Shown in pieces: positions 1 through 5,625 of a stretch of DNA of 6,114 bases (positions are counted from its first letter, which is position 1; each line of letters opens with the position of its first letter). Under the pieces are notes generated by a model that had not been told where the DNA came from, searched no databases, and worked only from the letters and a program-made list of their open reading frames with translations. The translations under genes were made by a program, and so were the position numbers. Source of the DNA: Actinomycetes bacterium (GTDB lineage: Bacteria; Actinomycetota; Acidimicrobiia; Acidimicrobiales; Acidimicrobiaceae); the NCBI GenBank assembly GCA_021823045.1, contig JAKAPB010000133.1, positions 1 through 6,114 of the forward strand, written 5' to 3'.

Positions 1-276
1 CGTTTGAAGCAGATCCTCGGCTAGTCAGTCCCACATCAAAACAGGGTAGCCAAAACAAAGCGGCAACTGGGCTGCATCTACCGATTCGGCCTCATCGGTG
101 GTCCAAAGAGCTCTTGCTTCTGGCCCGTCAATAGAACCGACGCCCCGAAACGATTTGAAGAATCGCCGAGCCGCTCGACATGTTTCCAATTTGAAGTTGA
201 CCAATTGGTCTTTGGCAGATCTAGCGAGGGCTGGTTAACTCCGAAGCCACAGCACACTTTAAATGGTCACTAGTCA
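1..276. other. Upstream region without a convincing gene; possible small minus-strand ORF
   Basis: No recognisable gene lies here. On the minus strand a frame is open from a stop at 235-237 down to a TGA at 25-27. It could start at TTG 204 and encode about 59 residues, with the C-terminal part reading like a globular protein (it includes GVGSIDGPEARALW and ends FGYPVLMWD). There is no Shine-Dalgarno before either TTG candidate (204 or 189), and the plus strand also has an open frame across 3-137, so coding potential is unproven. It could equally be the decayed end of a gene or plain intergenic DNA ahead of the padR promoter. Confidence 0.3.
199..210. repeat. 12-bp perfect palindrome GACCAATTGGTC
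   Basis: The 12 bases are a perfect palindrome about 75 bases upstream of the candidate padR promoter. It could be a binding site for a dimeric regulator or a chance occurrence. No partner copy was seen elsewhere in the window, and it overlaps the possible TTG start of the small minus-strand ORF. Confidence 0.3.
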
Positions 277-306
277 TTGGTTTGAAATATATCGTTTCGA
301 TATATT
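277..306 (+). promoter_or_regulatory. Candidate sigma70-type promoter of the padR-ino1 unit
   Basis: A -35-like TTGGTT (277-282) is followed after 18 bases by a -10-like TATATT (301-306), which matches TATAAT at five of six positions. Transcription would begin near 313, leaving a leader of about 70 bases before the ATG at 383. The -10 box lies inside the right arm of the 286-306 palindrome, as expected for a repressed promoter. The -35 box is weak, so the assignment rests mainly on the -10 box and position. Confidence 0.4.
286..306. promoter_or_regulatory. 21-bp inverted repeat, likely operator for the PadR-family regulator
   Basis: Two perfect 9-base arms, AATATATCG (286-294) and CGATATATT (298-306), are separated by TTT. 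The site overlaps the candidate -10 box of the gene encoding a PadR-family protein. PadR-family dimers commonly bind AT-rich inverted repeats at their own promoters, so autorepression is the simplest reading. The arms, their symmetry and the position are seen directly; the identity of the binding protein is inferred. Confidence 0.6.
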
Positions 307-382
307 GTTTAGATAGATCGAGCGAAGCTGCTAGCATCGTGTTTGAAGAGATGGAAAGTCTGCCAAGGTGGGTAGGTATCCG

Positions 383-1051
383 ATGGCCAATAGATCCGAC
401 TACGTGACGCAACCGCTAGACCTAGTGATACTAGGGATGCTGTCGCGCGAGAAGATGCACGGTTACGAATTACATAAGCGGATCGTAGAAGGTTTTGGCA
501 GCTTGCTAAGACCTTCATGGGGATCGTTGTATCCAGCGCTTCAACGCTTAGAAAAGCGGGGAGACCTCGACACGACAGACGGGAGTAGAATTGCCCCGCT
601 AATACCAGTTGGAGGATCTCTCGGCGCCGAACTTGCGCTTTACCATCAGAGCAGAGTGGACGGGCCAAAGGGTCGGGACAAAAAGGTCTATTGGGTCACA
701 GATTCCGGACGGCAGAGGTTGTCTGAATCTCTTGAGCAGGTAGACGTAGAAGACGACAAGATATTTTGGGTGACTTTATACCTTGCGACACTCATTCGAA
801 AGACCAAGAGGACCGCACTTTTTACTAAGCGGCTCTATCTATTGGAGGATCGTCTCACAGAGATCCGGAAGACCAAAAAAACAACCAGCGAGGAATTCGA
901 GAATCTAGCGTTAGAGGGGATGGAGCATCGGCTCCAAAGCGAGCTGCTCTGGCTTAGCGATCTCGCTACTCGAGAGGATTCTGGGGAACTCGTAGCGAGC
1001 ACCAACCTAGCAAATAGCCCTTTCAACAAGGGTTTAATCAGCGGAGGATAA
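383..1051 (+). CDS. PadR-family transcriptional regulator upstream of ino1
   Basis: A 222-residue protein with the PadR winged-helix signature: PLDLVILGML (11-20), HGYEL (26-30), SLYPALQRLEKRG (48-60) and the wing strand KVYWVTDSG (101-109). Between the recognition helix and the last wing strand there is an extended stretch of about 35 residues (65-100), longer than in minimal PadR proteins; I recall similar long wings in other actinobacterial members. The C-terminal part (about 125-198) is helical and charged, as in the dimerisation arm of PadR-s2 type proteins. The start is uncertain: GTG at 368 is also possible, but ATG 383 sits about ten bases after AAGGTGGG and fits the family's N-terminus. 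It probably represses its own promoter through the 286-306 palindrome. The same gene order, PadR then ino1, is known in mycobacteria (Rv0047c-Rv0046c), which suggests control of inositol synthesis. The effector ligand is unknown. Confidence 0.9.
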   Translation: MANRSDYVTQPLDLVILGMLSREKMHGYELHKRIVEGFGSLLRPSWGSLYPALQRLEKRGDLDTTDGSRIAPLIPVGGSLGAELALYHQSRVDGPKGRDKKVYWVTDSGRQRLSESLEQVDVEDDKIFWVTLYLATLIRKTKRTALFTKRLYLLEDRLTEIRKTKKTTSEEFENLALEGMEHRLQSELLWLSDLATREDSGELVASTNLANSPFNKGLISGG

Positions 1052-1056
1052 GCCCA

Positions 1057-1093
1057 ACTAGCGGAGCGTATCCAGGGAAAGATCTGACTAGCG
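1057..1093. repeat. Direct repeat ACTAGCG, two copies 30 bases apart, in the padR-ino1 spacer
   Basis: ACTAGCG occurs at 1057-1063 and again at 1087-1093 in the 88-base gap between padR and ino1. The 30-base spacing is close to three helical turns. It might be a regulator site for an internal ino1 promoter, but seven bases is short and no clear -35/-10 pair was found in this gap. Confidence 0.2.
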
Positions 1094-1125
1094 CATGCGA
1101 ATTAAAACGTGCAATTTAGTGGAAT

Positions 1126-1131
1126 AAGGAG
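1126..1131 (+). promoter_or_regulatory. Shine-Dalgarno AAGGAG for ino1
   Basis: AAGGAG lies eight bases before the ATG at 1140, an ideal ribosome binding site. It fixes the ino1 start and predicts efficient translation. Confidence 0.85.
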
Positions 1132-1139
1132 ATAAATAG

Positions 1140-2225
1140 ATGTCAAAGGTAAAGGTGGCAATCGCAGGAGTCGGTAACTGCTCGAGCTCCTTGGTGCAAG
1201 GTGTCGAATATTACAGAAATGCCGATCCATCGGAATCTGTCCCTGGATTAATGCATGTCGTCCTTGGTGACTATCACGTCGGTGACATCGATTTTGTCTG
1301 CGCATTTGATGTGGACGCGGCCAAGGTCGGACAGGACCTAGGCAAGGCAATCTATCTTTCAAAGAATAATACGATCAAGTTCCAGGAAGTGGGAGACCTA
1401 GGGGTAGAGGTGCTGCGCGGACCGACTCTTGATGGGCTCGGAAAATACTATCGAGAAGTCGTAGATGAGTCTCCAGCTGAACCGGTTGATGTCGTCAAAG
1501 CGTTGAAGGAGTCTGGCGCCGAGGTTTTAGTCTCCTATTTGCCGGTCGGGTCGGAGCAGGCGCAAAAGTTTTACGCCCAGGCTGCTATTGACGCCAATGT
1601 GGCATTCGTCAATGCGATCCCGGTGTTCATAGCATCTGACCCGGTTTGGGCGAAGAAATTTGCCGATGCAAACGTGCCAATCGTCGGGGATGATATCAAG
1701 AGCCAAGTCGGTGCTACGATAGTTCACCGAATGCTAGCTAGGTTGTTTGAGGATAGGGGTTTGGTACTCGATCGTACCTATCAGCTAAACGTCGGCGGAA
1801 ATATGGACTTCAAGAACATGCTCGAGCGCGAGCGTTTGGAGTCCAAAAAGATTTCAAAGACTCAGTCCGTCACCTCGCAGATTGACCACCACATCGAAGA
1901 GTCCAACGTGCACATCGGCCCCTCGGATCACGTTCCATGGTTGGAAGATCGCAAGTGGGCCTACATTCGACTAGAAGGTCGCAACTTCGGCGACGTACCG
2001 CTCAACGTGGAACTCAAGCTCGAAGTCTGGGACTCACCGAATTCGGCTGGTGTAATAATAGATGCCCTCCGATGCGCCAAGATTGCGCTGGACCGCGGGG
2101 TCGGCGGACCGCTAGAGGGGCCATCGGCCTACTTCATGAAGTCTCCTGCGATCCAGCATCGTGACAACGAAGCAAGAAGGCTCGTTGAGGAGTTCGCCGG
2201 TATAGTTTCAACCGAAGAGCAATAA
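1140..2225 (+). CDS. ino1: Inositol-3-phosphate synthase (myo-inositol-1-phosphate synthase, EC 5.5.1.4)
   Basis: Converts D-glucose 6-phosphate to 1D-myo-inositol 3-phosphate in the cytosol by an NAD-dependent oxidation, aldol cyclisation and reduction. In Actinobacteria the product feeds phosphatidylinositol, its mannosides and mycothiol. The 361 residues match the actinobacterial form closely, about the same length as the mycobacterial enzyme. The NAD-binding glycine motif [10 protein letters not shown] is at 9-18. The conserved core motifs are [33 protein letters not shown] (D184, D185, K187), [21 protein letters not shown], the lysine cluster K236/K237/K240, and [17 protein letters not shown]. 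The active-site lysines and the Asp-Asp-x-Lys element look intact, so the enzyme should be functional. It lies 88 bases after padR on the same strand with no terminator seen between them, so co-transcription is likely, and is followed by a strong terminator at 2322-2372. Confidence 0.97.
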   Translation: MSKVKVAIAGVGNCSSSLVQGVEYYRNADPSESVPGLMHVVLGDYHVGDIDFVCAFDVDAAKVGQDLGKAIYLSKNNTIKFQEVGDLGVEVLRGPTLDGLGKYYREVVDESPAEPVDVVKALKESGAEVLVSYLPVGSEQAQKFYAQAAIDANVAFVNAIPVFIASDPVWAKKFADANVPIVGDDIKSQVGATIVHRMLARLFEDRGLVLDRTYQLNVGGNMDFKNMLERERLESKKISKTQSVTSQIDHHIEESNVHIGPSDHVPWLEDRKWAYIRLEGRNFGDVPLNVELKLEVWDSPNSAGVIIDALRCAKIALDRGVGGPLEGPSAYFMKSPAIQHRDNEARRLVEEFAGIVSTEEQ

Positions 2226-2248
2226 AGGCGCGGCCTCGAAGATAGACA

Positions 2249-2291
2249 GATCCGATCGTTCTTTTTGGTAACGGGATGAACGATCTGGATT
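2249..2291. repeat. Inverted repeat downstream of ino1
   Basis: GATCGTTC (2254-2261) pairs perfectly with GAACGATC (2278-2285). After a one-base bulge at 2286, GATCC (2249-2253) pairs with GGATT (2287-2291), giving a 13-bp interrupted stem with a 16-base loop. No T-run follows on either strand, so it is not a simple intrinsic terminator. It may be an accessory 3'-end structure stabilising the ino1 transcript. Confidence 0.4.
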
Positions 2292-2321
2292 AGGTAGGCT
2301 CTCATTTGGGTCATAAATCCT

Positions 2322-2372
2322 ACATAACCCCAGCGCTCGCCAGTGGCTTGTGCTGGGGTTATGTTTCTTTTT
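2322..2372 (+). terminator. Strong rho-independent terminator after ino1
   Basis: A perfect 13-bp stem (ACATAACCCCAGC at 2322-2334 with GCTGGGGTTATGT at 2352-2364) encloses a 17-base loop containing a small inner GCC/GGC pairing, and is followed at once by TTCTTTTT (2365-2372). It sits about 97 bases after the ino1 stop. The minus strand has no T-run on its far side, so the terminator appears to act only on transcription from ino1, even though the hydrolase gene converges from the other side. Confidence 0.9.
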
Positions 2373-2431
2373 CCAAAACACAACCGACAACTGCTGGACA
2401 GATGTCCTCTACGGGTCGACTCGAATTCAGG

Positions 2432-3286
2432 CTAGATAACTTCTTCTTTGAGGAGAGAACCAAACGGACCCAAGTTCCCGTAGGCGGCTTCGCGCATTTC
2501 GAGGAGCTTTGGCATGATGGAGGACTCAATGCTCCTTGCGTCGGTAAGCATCCAACCATGGGCGCCTTGAACCACCTCGGAATCGCACCCCAAAATTTCG
2601 ACCGTCTTTTTGTAAGATCTAAACCTGATTACCCGATCGTTGTCCGAATGGATCACGTATGAAGGAATCTTGGCATCCCTAACTTCTCTTAGTGCCGAGG
2701 TGATATCCGCCCTCTGTGCGGCGTTTGCCAGCGACATTAGCTGTTGAGAATCGCTCCCTAGCGCACGAAAAACGTCTCCAGTTACCGACGAGACCGTGCC
2801 CAGGATATCTCGCGTCATCATCAAATCCGATGGGAAAGATAACGCCCAATCGAGGGTTGTTCGGGCTCTCTCAGCATCATCTGAAGGGCCGATGGAATTG
2901 ATCAGGATCATTCCGTAGAAGCGCTCTGGGCAGATTGCCGCCGTCTCAGCAGCTATTCCTCCCCCCATCGAATGACCGATGCTGAACAGGGGTTCCTCAA
3001 TATCGACGGCGTCGACAAATCTCGCAGCAATAACACCGATCGTCTTGAGGGTGACCTCGAGTTCCGCCTTGCTAACCACTTTCGCCAGATCGGGGATATG
3101 TGGAGAAACCACTCGAAAACCCGCCCGCCTAAATCTACTGATCAGCTTTGGATAGGCCCGATACGTTAGTCCTATTCCACATAGAAGTAGTACCGTTCCA
3201 CTTCCTTGAGGGGAATCGCCAAAGTGAACATCTAATCCGCCAATCCTGACCGATCGCGGGTCTAGCTCTCCTGCCGCTCTAGTCAC
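2432..3286 (-). CDS. Alpha/beta hydrolase-fold protein
   Basis: A 284-residue single-domain alpha/beta hydrolase with a complete apparent catalytic triad: nucleophile S106 in the elbow GHSMGG (104-109), acid D217 in HSDNDRVI (213-220), and base H243 in GAHGW. The oxyanion-side loop is LLLCGIGLT (33-41), with Cys where many relatives have His-Gly. A cap region of helices fills about 135-200. There is no signal peptide, so it is likely cytosolic. The fold covers esterases, lipases, haloperoxidases and C-C bond hydrolases, and the substrate cannot be named from sequence alone. The start is GTG at 3284-3286; the upstream GAAG, about seven bases away, is a weak ribosome binding site, so the start is somewhat uncertain. 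It is monocistronic, convergent with ino1 and divergent from the DUF929/VKOR unit, so no pathway is implied by its neighbours. Confidence 0.88.
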   Translation of the reverse strand: MTRAAGELDPRSVRIGGLDVHFGDSPQGSGTVLLLCGIGLTYRAYPKLISRFRRAGFRVVSPHIPDLAKVVSKAELEVTLKTIGVIAARFVDAVDIEEPLFSIGHSMGGGIAAETAAICPERFYGMILINSIGPSDDAERARTTLDWALSFPSDLMMTRDILGTVSSVTGDVFRALGSDSQQLMSLANAAQRADITSALREVRDAKIPSYVIHSDNDRVIRFRSYKKTVEILGCDSEVVQGAHGWMLTDARSIESSIMPKLLEMREAAYGNLGPFGSLLKEEVI

Positions 3287-3343
3287 TTTATAGCTTCAAT
3301 TCCTGTCTGAACTTTCTTCATCTCTACCCCGCTACGCTAACTC

Positions 3344-3360
3344 AGAGGCTTCGAACCTCT
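3344..3360. repeat. Near-palindrome AGAGG-CTTCGAA-CCTCT
   Basis: Five-base arms flank a loop built on TTCGAA, making an almost symmetric 17-bp site about 58 bases upstream of the hydrolase start. It could be an operator for the hydrolase gene or a short RNA hairpin. On the minus strand it mimics a tRNA T-arm, but the rest of a tRNA is absent. Confidence 0.3.
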
Positions 3361-3394
3361 TTTGTGAACCTTAAGTTACACTCAGTAAAACAAC

Positions 3395-3490
3395 GTCTAT
3401 GTCGATCCAGCACCCTGTGCCATTAAGATGTTCCGCTAATAGGCATTAACCACAAGTTGTGCAAAACTTTTACATAGACACAGCATCGAC
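3395..3490. repeat. Long-spaced inverted repeat in the divergent promoter region
   Basis: GTCTATGT (3395-3402) is the exact reverse complement of ACATAGAC (3472-3479). The adjoining GTCGAT (3401-3406) is the reverse complement of ATCGAC (3485-3490). The arms lie about 70 bases apart, with the palindrome CACAAGTTGTG between them. This may be a pair of half sites for a looping regulator or a structured leader. Chance is not excluded. Confidence 0.3.
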
Positions 3491-3495
3491 TCAGA

Positions 3496-3525
3496 TTGCC
3501 CAGATGTTAATGGTCTAAGTAAGAT
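3496..3525 (+). promoter_or_regulatory. Weak candidate promoter for the DUF929-VKOR operon
   Basis: TTGCCC (3496-3501) and TAAGAT (3520-3525) are spaced by 18 bases and would start transcription near 3532, about 33 bases before the TTG start at 3565. Each box matches the sigma70 consensus only partly, so this is a tentative call. Confidence 0.25.
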
Positions 3526-3564
3526 TTTTTCAAATAGCGCATAAATCTAGGAAGGTTGGGTAAC

Positions 3565-4476
3565 TTGAGTTCGACGCAGGCCAAGTCCTCTCAAAGGCGC
3601 CCATCGGGGGCCAACCGGAAGTCGCCCACAAAAGGGTCACGGTCAAACGGCGCAATGATAGTTGCCGGGGTGGTCGTAGTTTTAGTAGTAATCGTCGGGG
3701 CCTTTCTGCTTCTGGGAAGGAGTTCTGGTAGCTCTTCTACTTCGACAAATTCTTCATCACAGTCCACTCCCGCTCCAGCAAGTCTAGTTCAAGCTGTAGC
3801 CAACGTTCCTCAAGCGGTGATAAATCAGATCGGATACAACTCTAAGATCATAAAACCGGCCACTGCGGTTCACGGGGTATCTCCCTTAGTTTCTAACGGG
3901 AAGCCAGAGTTACTATACATAGGGGCTGAATACTGTCCTTACTGTGCCGCAATGCGATGGCCGCTCGTAGAGGCGCTTTCGAGGTTTGGAACCTTCACCC
4001 ACCTGAACCTTACCCACTCATCCAGCTCTGACGTCTATCCAAACACCAACACCTTCTCGTTCTACGGGGCAAAATACCAGAGCAAGTACATCGACTTTCA
4101 GTCGGTTGAAACCACAACAAATCAGTTGGTAAATGGCAACTATCCGACACTTCAGACTCCAGACAAGTCTCAACAGGCAGCCTTGAACGCCCTGTCCTCG
4201 GCGACTGGAGGGTCAAGCGCTCAGAGCATTCCATTTATCGACTTTGGAAACAAATACTGGATCGCCGGTGCATCCTACTCTCCGCAGGTACTTAGCGGAT
4301 TGACTTGGGATTCTATCGCTGGTTCTTTGTCGAATCCCAACACGCTGCCAGCCTTAGGAATTGATCAGACCGCATCTATGATCACCGCGACCATCTGTAA
4401 AATGACCAACAACCAACCAACCAACGTCTGCACAACGCCACTAATAGCAAAAATCGAAGCCACCTTGGGAAGCTGA
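3565..4476 (+). CDS. Membrane-anchored DUF929 thioredoxin-like protein with CPYC motif
   Basis: About 303 residues. A basic N-terminus rich in Ser, Arg and Lys (1-29) precedes one hydrophobic segment (about 30-51, many Val/Ile/Leu). A Ser/Thr-rich linker follows, then a globular domain, so the protein is probably anchored with its domain outside the cytoplasm. The domain begins around residue 65 and contains [18 protein letters not shown] with C124-P-Y-C127, a thioredoxin-type CxxC. A later [11 protein letters not shown] gives an Ile-Pro where thioredoxin folds carry the cis-proline. The pattern is that of DUF929 (PF06053), best known from Sulfolobales and Thermoplasmatales. Two more cysteines, C278 and C289, lie near the C-terminus. 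TTG 3565 is chosen because AGGAAGG lies nine bases ahead; TTG 3556 abuts it with no spacing. The VKOR gene starts one base after its stop, so a thiol-oxidase role in the cell envelope is inferred. Confidence 0.85.
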   Translation: MSSTQAKSSQRRPSGANRKSPTKGSRSNGAMIVAGVVVVLVVIVGAFLLLGRSSGSSSTSTNSSSQSTPAPASLVQAVANVPQAVINQIGYNSKIIKPATAVHGVSPLVSNGKPELLYIGAEYCPYCAAMRWPLVEALSRFGTFTHLNLTHSSSSDVYPNTNTFSFYGAKYQSKYIDFQSVETTTNQLVNGNYPTLQTPDKSQQAALNALSSATGGSSAQSIPFIDFGNKYWIAGASYSPQVLSGLTWDSIAGSLSNPNTLPALGIDQTASMITATICKMTNNQPTNVCTTPLIAKIEATLGS

Positions 4477-4477
4477 C

Positions 4478-4942
4478 TTGTCGACTGATAGTACTATCGA
4501 GTTGAATAGGCCAGTTTGGCTCAGGGCGGCGAGCCTCGTTCTGTCCATTTTCGGGCTCGGGGTCTCGGCTTACCTTACGGTTGCTCACTATACGGCGAGC
4601 GTGGTTCTGGCCTGCCCAGAAAATGCCACAATCAATTGTCAAAAGGTGACCACCTCGGCCGAATCGCAGCTACTTGGAGTTCCAGTTGCTCTCTTGGGGC
4701 TCATTTTTTACGTTGCTATGGTGTCGCTATGCCTTCCGCAAGCCTGGAAGGTCGCGAAACTAGAGCCAATCCGTTTGGCGTTGAGCGGGATTGGAGTTCT
4801 ATTCGTCCTCTGGCTCGTCTATTCAGAATTGGTACTGATTAAAGCGATCTGCCTATGGTGCACCTCGGTACACATAGTCACAATTGGAATCTTCTTGTGC
4901 CTGCTCTACGGGTTTATGACCTACCCCCGCAAAAGCGAATAA
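4478..4942 (+). CDS. Vitamin K epoxide reductase (VKOR) family membrane protein
   Basis: A 154-residue integral membrane protein with four hydrophobic segments (about 16-37, 67-86, 98-120, 131-147). VKOR hallmarks are the loop cysteines C46 and C54 (CPENATINC), the LLGVPVALLG segment that starts the second helix (65-74), and the CxxC pair C125/C128 in ICLWC. In bacteria, VKOR homologues replace DsbB: the loop cysteines take electrons from a periplasmic thioredoxin-fold oxidase, the CxxC passes them on to a quinone, and the partner is reoxidised. All four required cysteines are present. There is no fused thioredoxin domain; the partner is most likely the DUF929 protein encoded immediately upstream with a one-base gap, which implies co-transcription and coupled translation. 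The start is TTG at 4478, with GGGAAG about seven bases ahead. The gene ends 12 bases before the convergent whiB gene. Confidence 0.92.
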   Translation: MSTDSTIELNRPVWLRAASLVLSIFGLGVSAYLTVAHYTASVVLACPENATINCQKVTTSAESQLLGVPVALLGLIFYVAMVSLCLPQAWKVAKLEPIRLALSGIGVLFVLWLVYSELVLIKAICLWCTSVHIVTIGIFLCLLYGFMTYPRKSE

Positions 4943-4954
4943 CGCCCAGCAGTT

Positions 4955-5254
4955 CTAATTGACGACCGAACTCTCCTCGAGTCCAAAGTTAGAGTTCGTC
5001 CCATCTAAGGATAGATCGCGCCTCTCGACCTCGTTGAGTCCCCCCCAAATCCCGGTAGCTTCGTTAGACGCCAAGGCTTCGCTAAGACAATCGGCCTTTA
5101 CCTGACATCTTCCGCAGAACCACTTAGCCCGCTCCTCGCGGGACTTTCGGTCGGAGCGCTTTTCGCCCTTCTGTGGAGGATAAAACAGGGACCCAAATGA
5201 TCCCCTACAGGCTGCGTTCTCGCGCCACACCCCCGCCCCGATCCTCTGACCCAT
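4955..5254 (-). CDS. WhiB-family iron-sulfur transcriptional regulator
   Basis: A 99-residue WhiB-like protein. The four cluster ligands are C16 (in NAACRG), C47, C50 (FCGRC) and C56 (KADC), giving the family pattern C-x30-C-x2-C-x5-C that binds a [4Fe-4S] cluster. The G(V/I)WGG turn is GIWGG at 68-72, followed by LNEVERRDL. WhiB proteins act with sigma factors on DNA and respond to redox, NO or antibiotic stress in Actinobacteria. The C-terminus (SLDGTNSNFGLEESSVVN) is acidic and polar rather than basic, and the AT-hook-like tail of WhiB7 is absent, so the subtype is not WhiB7; which WhiB it is cannot be settled. The frame stays open upstream to 5350, but ATG 5252-5254 is preceded by GGGGAGG at the right distance and fits the family's N-terminal length. 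Its own promoter lies at 5321-5350. Confidence 0.93.
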   Translation of the reverse strand: MGQRIGAGVWRENAACRGSFGSLFYPPQKGEKRSDRKSREERAKWFCGRCQVKADCLSEALASNEATGIWGGLNEVERRDLSLDGTNSNFGLEESSVVN

Positions 5255-5258
5255 TCGC

Positions 5259-5265
5259 CCTCCCC
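5259..5265 (-). promoter_or_regulatory. Shine-Dalgarno GGGGAGG deciding the whiB start
   Basis: On the minus strand GGGGAGG ends four bases before the ATG at 5252-5254. It is the only good ribosome binding site near any in-frame start, and it rules against the longer reading from 5350. Confidence 0.8.
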
Positions 5266-5320
5266 AGATCAAATGCGCAACAAAAATGCCGGAAGGGACA
5301 ACCCCCGACCCTAGCTCGCA

Positions 5321-5350
5321 ATAATACGACCTTGGCTCTAGGATAATCAA
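5321..5350 (-). promoter_or_regulatory. Candidate sigma70-type promoter of whiB
   Basis: On the minus strand TTGATT (5350-5345) is followed after 18 bases by TATTAT (5326-5321), both close to consensus. Transcription would start near 5314 and give a leader of about 60 bases before the whiB ATG. This supports whiB being transcribed on its own rather than only by read-through from the ORFs upstream. Confidence 0.55.
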
Positions 5351-5625
5351 GACGTAGCGTCACTTCGCCGGAAATCAAACAGTGCCGTGCTTGTTGGAGG
5401 GTTTGCCGCTTGTCCAATTAGGAATAGATAGGCTTCGAATACTAGCCATCTTGATCTCCATGTTTTAGTGTTTATCGCAAACGCTATGCTTGAACCTCCG
5501 ATCAACTCGAAATAGCCAAGGACCTCAACAGGCTGTGCATCCAGGTAAGGTCCGACACGGTCTTGCTCCACAACCTCCACACATTTCGGCTCCCCTAAAT
5601 GCTCCACTACGTCCTTACCACCCAT
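5347..5625 (-). CDS. Unrecognised hypothetical protein, 92 residues
   Basis: I do not recognise a family. The frame runs from ATG 5623-5625 to a TGA at 5347-5349, just upstream of the whiB promoter. The first half is acidic (VVEHLGEPKCVEVVEQDRVG), followed by a mildly hydrophobic stretch (VLGYFELIGGSSIAFAI) and a second apolar patch with Trp (RWLVFEAYLFLIGQ). Two weak membrane helices are possible. The start overlaps the end of the ORF at 5615-5923 by 11 bases in a different frame. That could mean two coupled genes, one gene broken by a frameshift, or chance frames. The ribosome binding site is poor (AGG only two bases away). Codon use resembles the neighbouring real genes, which is the main reason to list it. 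Confidence 0.35.
   Translation of the reverse strand: MGGKDVVEHLGEPKCVEVVEQDRVGPYLDAQPVEVLGYFELIGGSSIAFAINTKTWRSRWLVFEAYLFLIGQAANPPTSTALFDFRRSDATS

Larger units (their letters stand above)
3287..3564. other. Divergent intergenic region with several inverted repeats, no gene seen
   Basis: This AT-richer gap separates the hydrolase (minus) from the DUF929 gene (plus) and should hold both promoters. It contains a hairpin-like AGAGG/CCTCT repeat (3344-3360), a separated inverted repeat GTCTATGT (3395-3402) / ACATAGAC (3472-3479), a small GCAC/GTGC hairpin (3410-3420) and the palindrome CACAAGTTGTG (3451-3461). No open frame with a ribosome binding site and no tRNA fold was found. Confidence 0.6.

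Noticed and set aside
3..137. Plus-strand open frame at the left edge
   Set aside because: Its composition is low-information and resembles no family, and it lies opposite the slightly more protein-like minus-strand frame. Not enough to call a gene end.
2306..2662. Plus-strand open frame across the terminator and the hydrolase 3' end
   Set aside because: It runs through a clear terminator hairpin and is antisense to a convincing alpha/beta hydrolase. The product has no recognisable features.
3336..3360. tRNA-like T-arm on the minus strand (AGAGG-TTCGAAG-CCTCT)
   Set aside because: The loop and closing G-C pair fit a T-arm, but no complementary 5' acceptor strand (CTAACTC), anticodon arm or D-arm is found at the required distance.
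3556..3564. TTG at 3556 as the start of the DUF929 protein
   Set aside because: AGGAAGG directly abuts it with no spacing, whereas TTG 3565 has a nine-base spacing.
5254..5350. Longer WhiB protein starting near 5350
   Set aside because: The extension has no family similarity, and the ATG at 5252-5254 has a strong Shine-Dalgarno. The upstream stretch also contains the candidate promoter.
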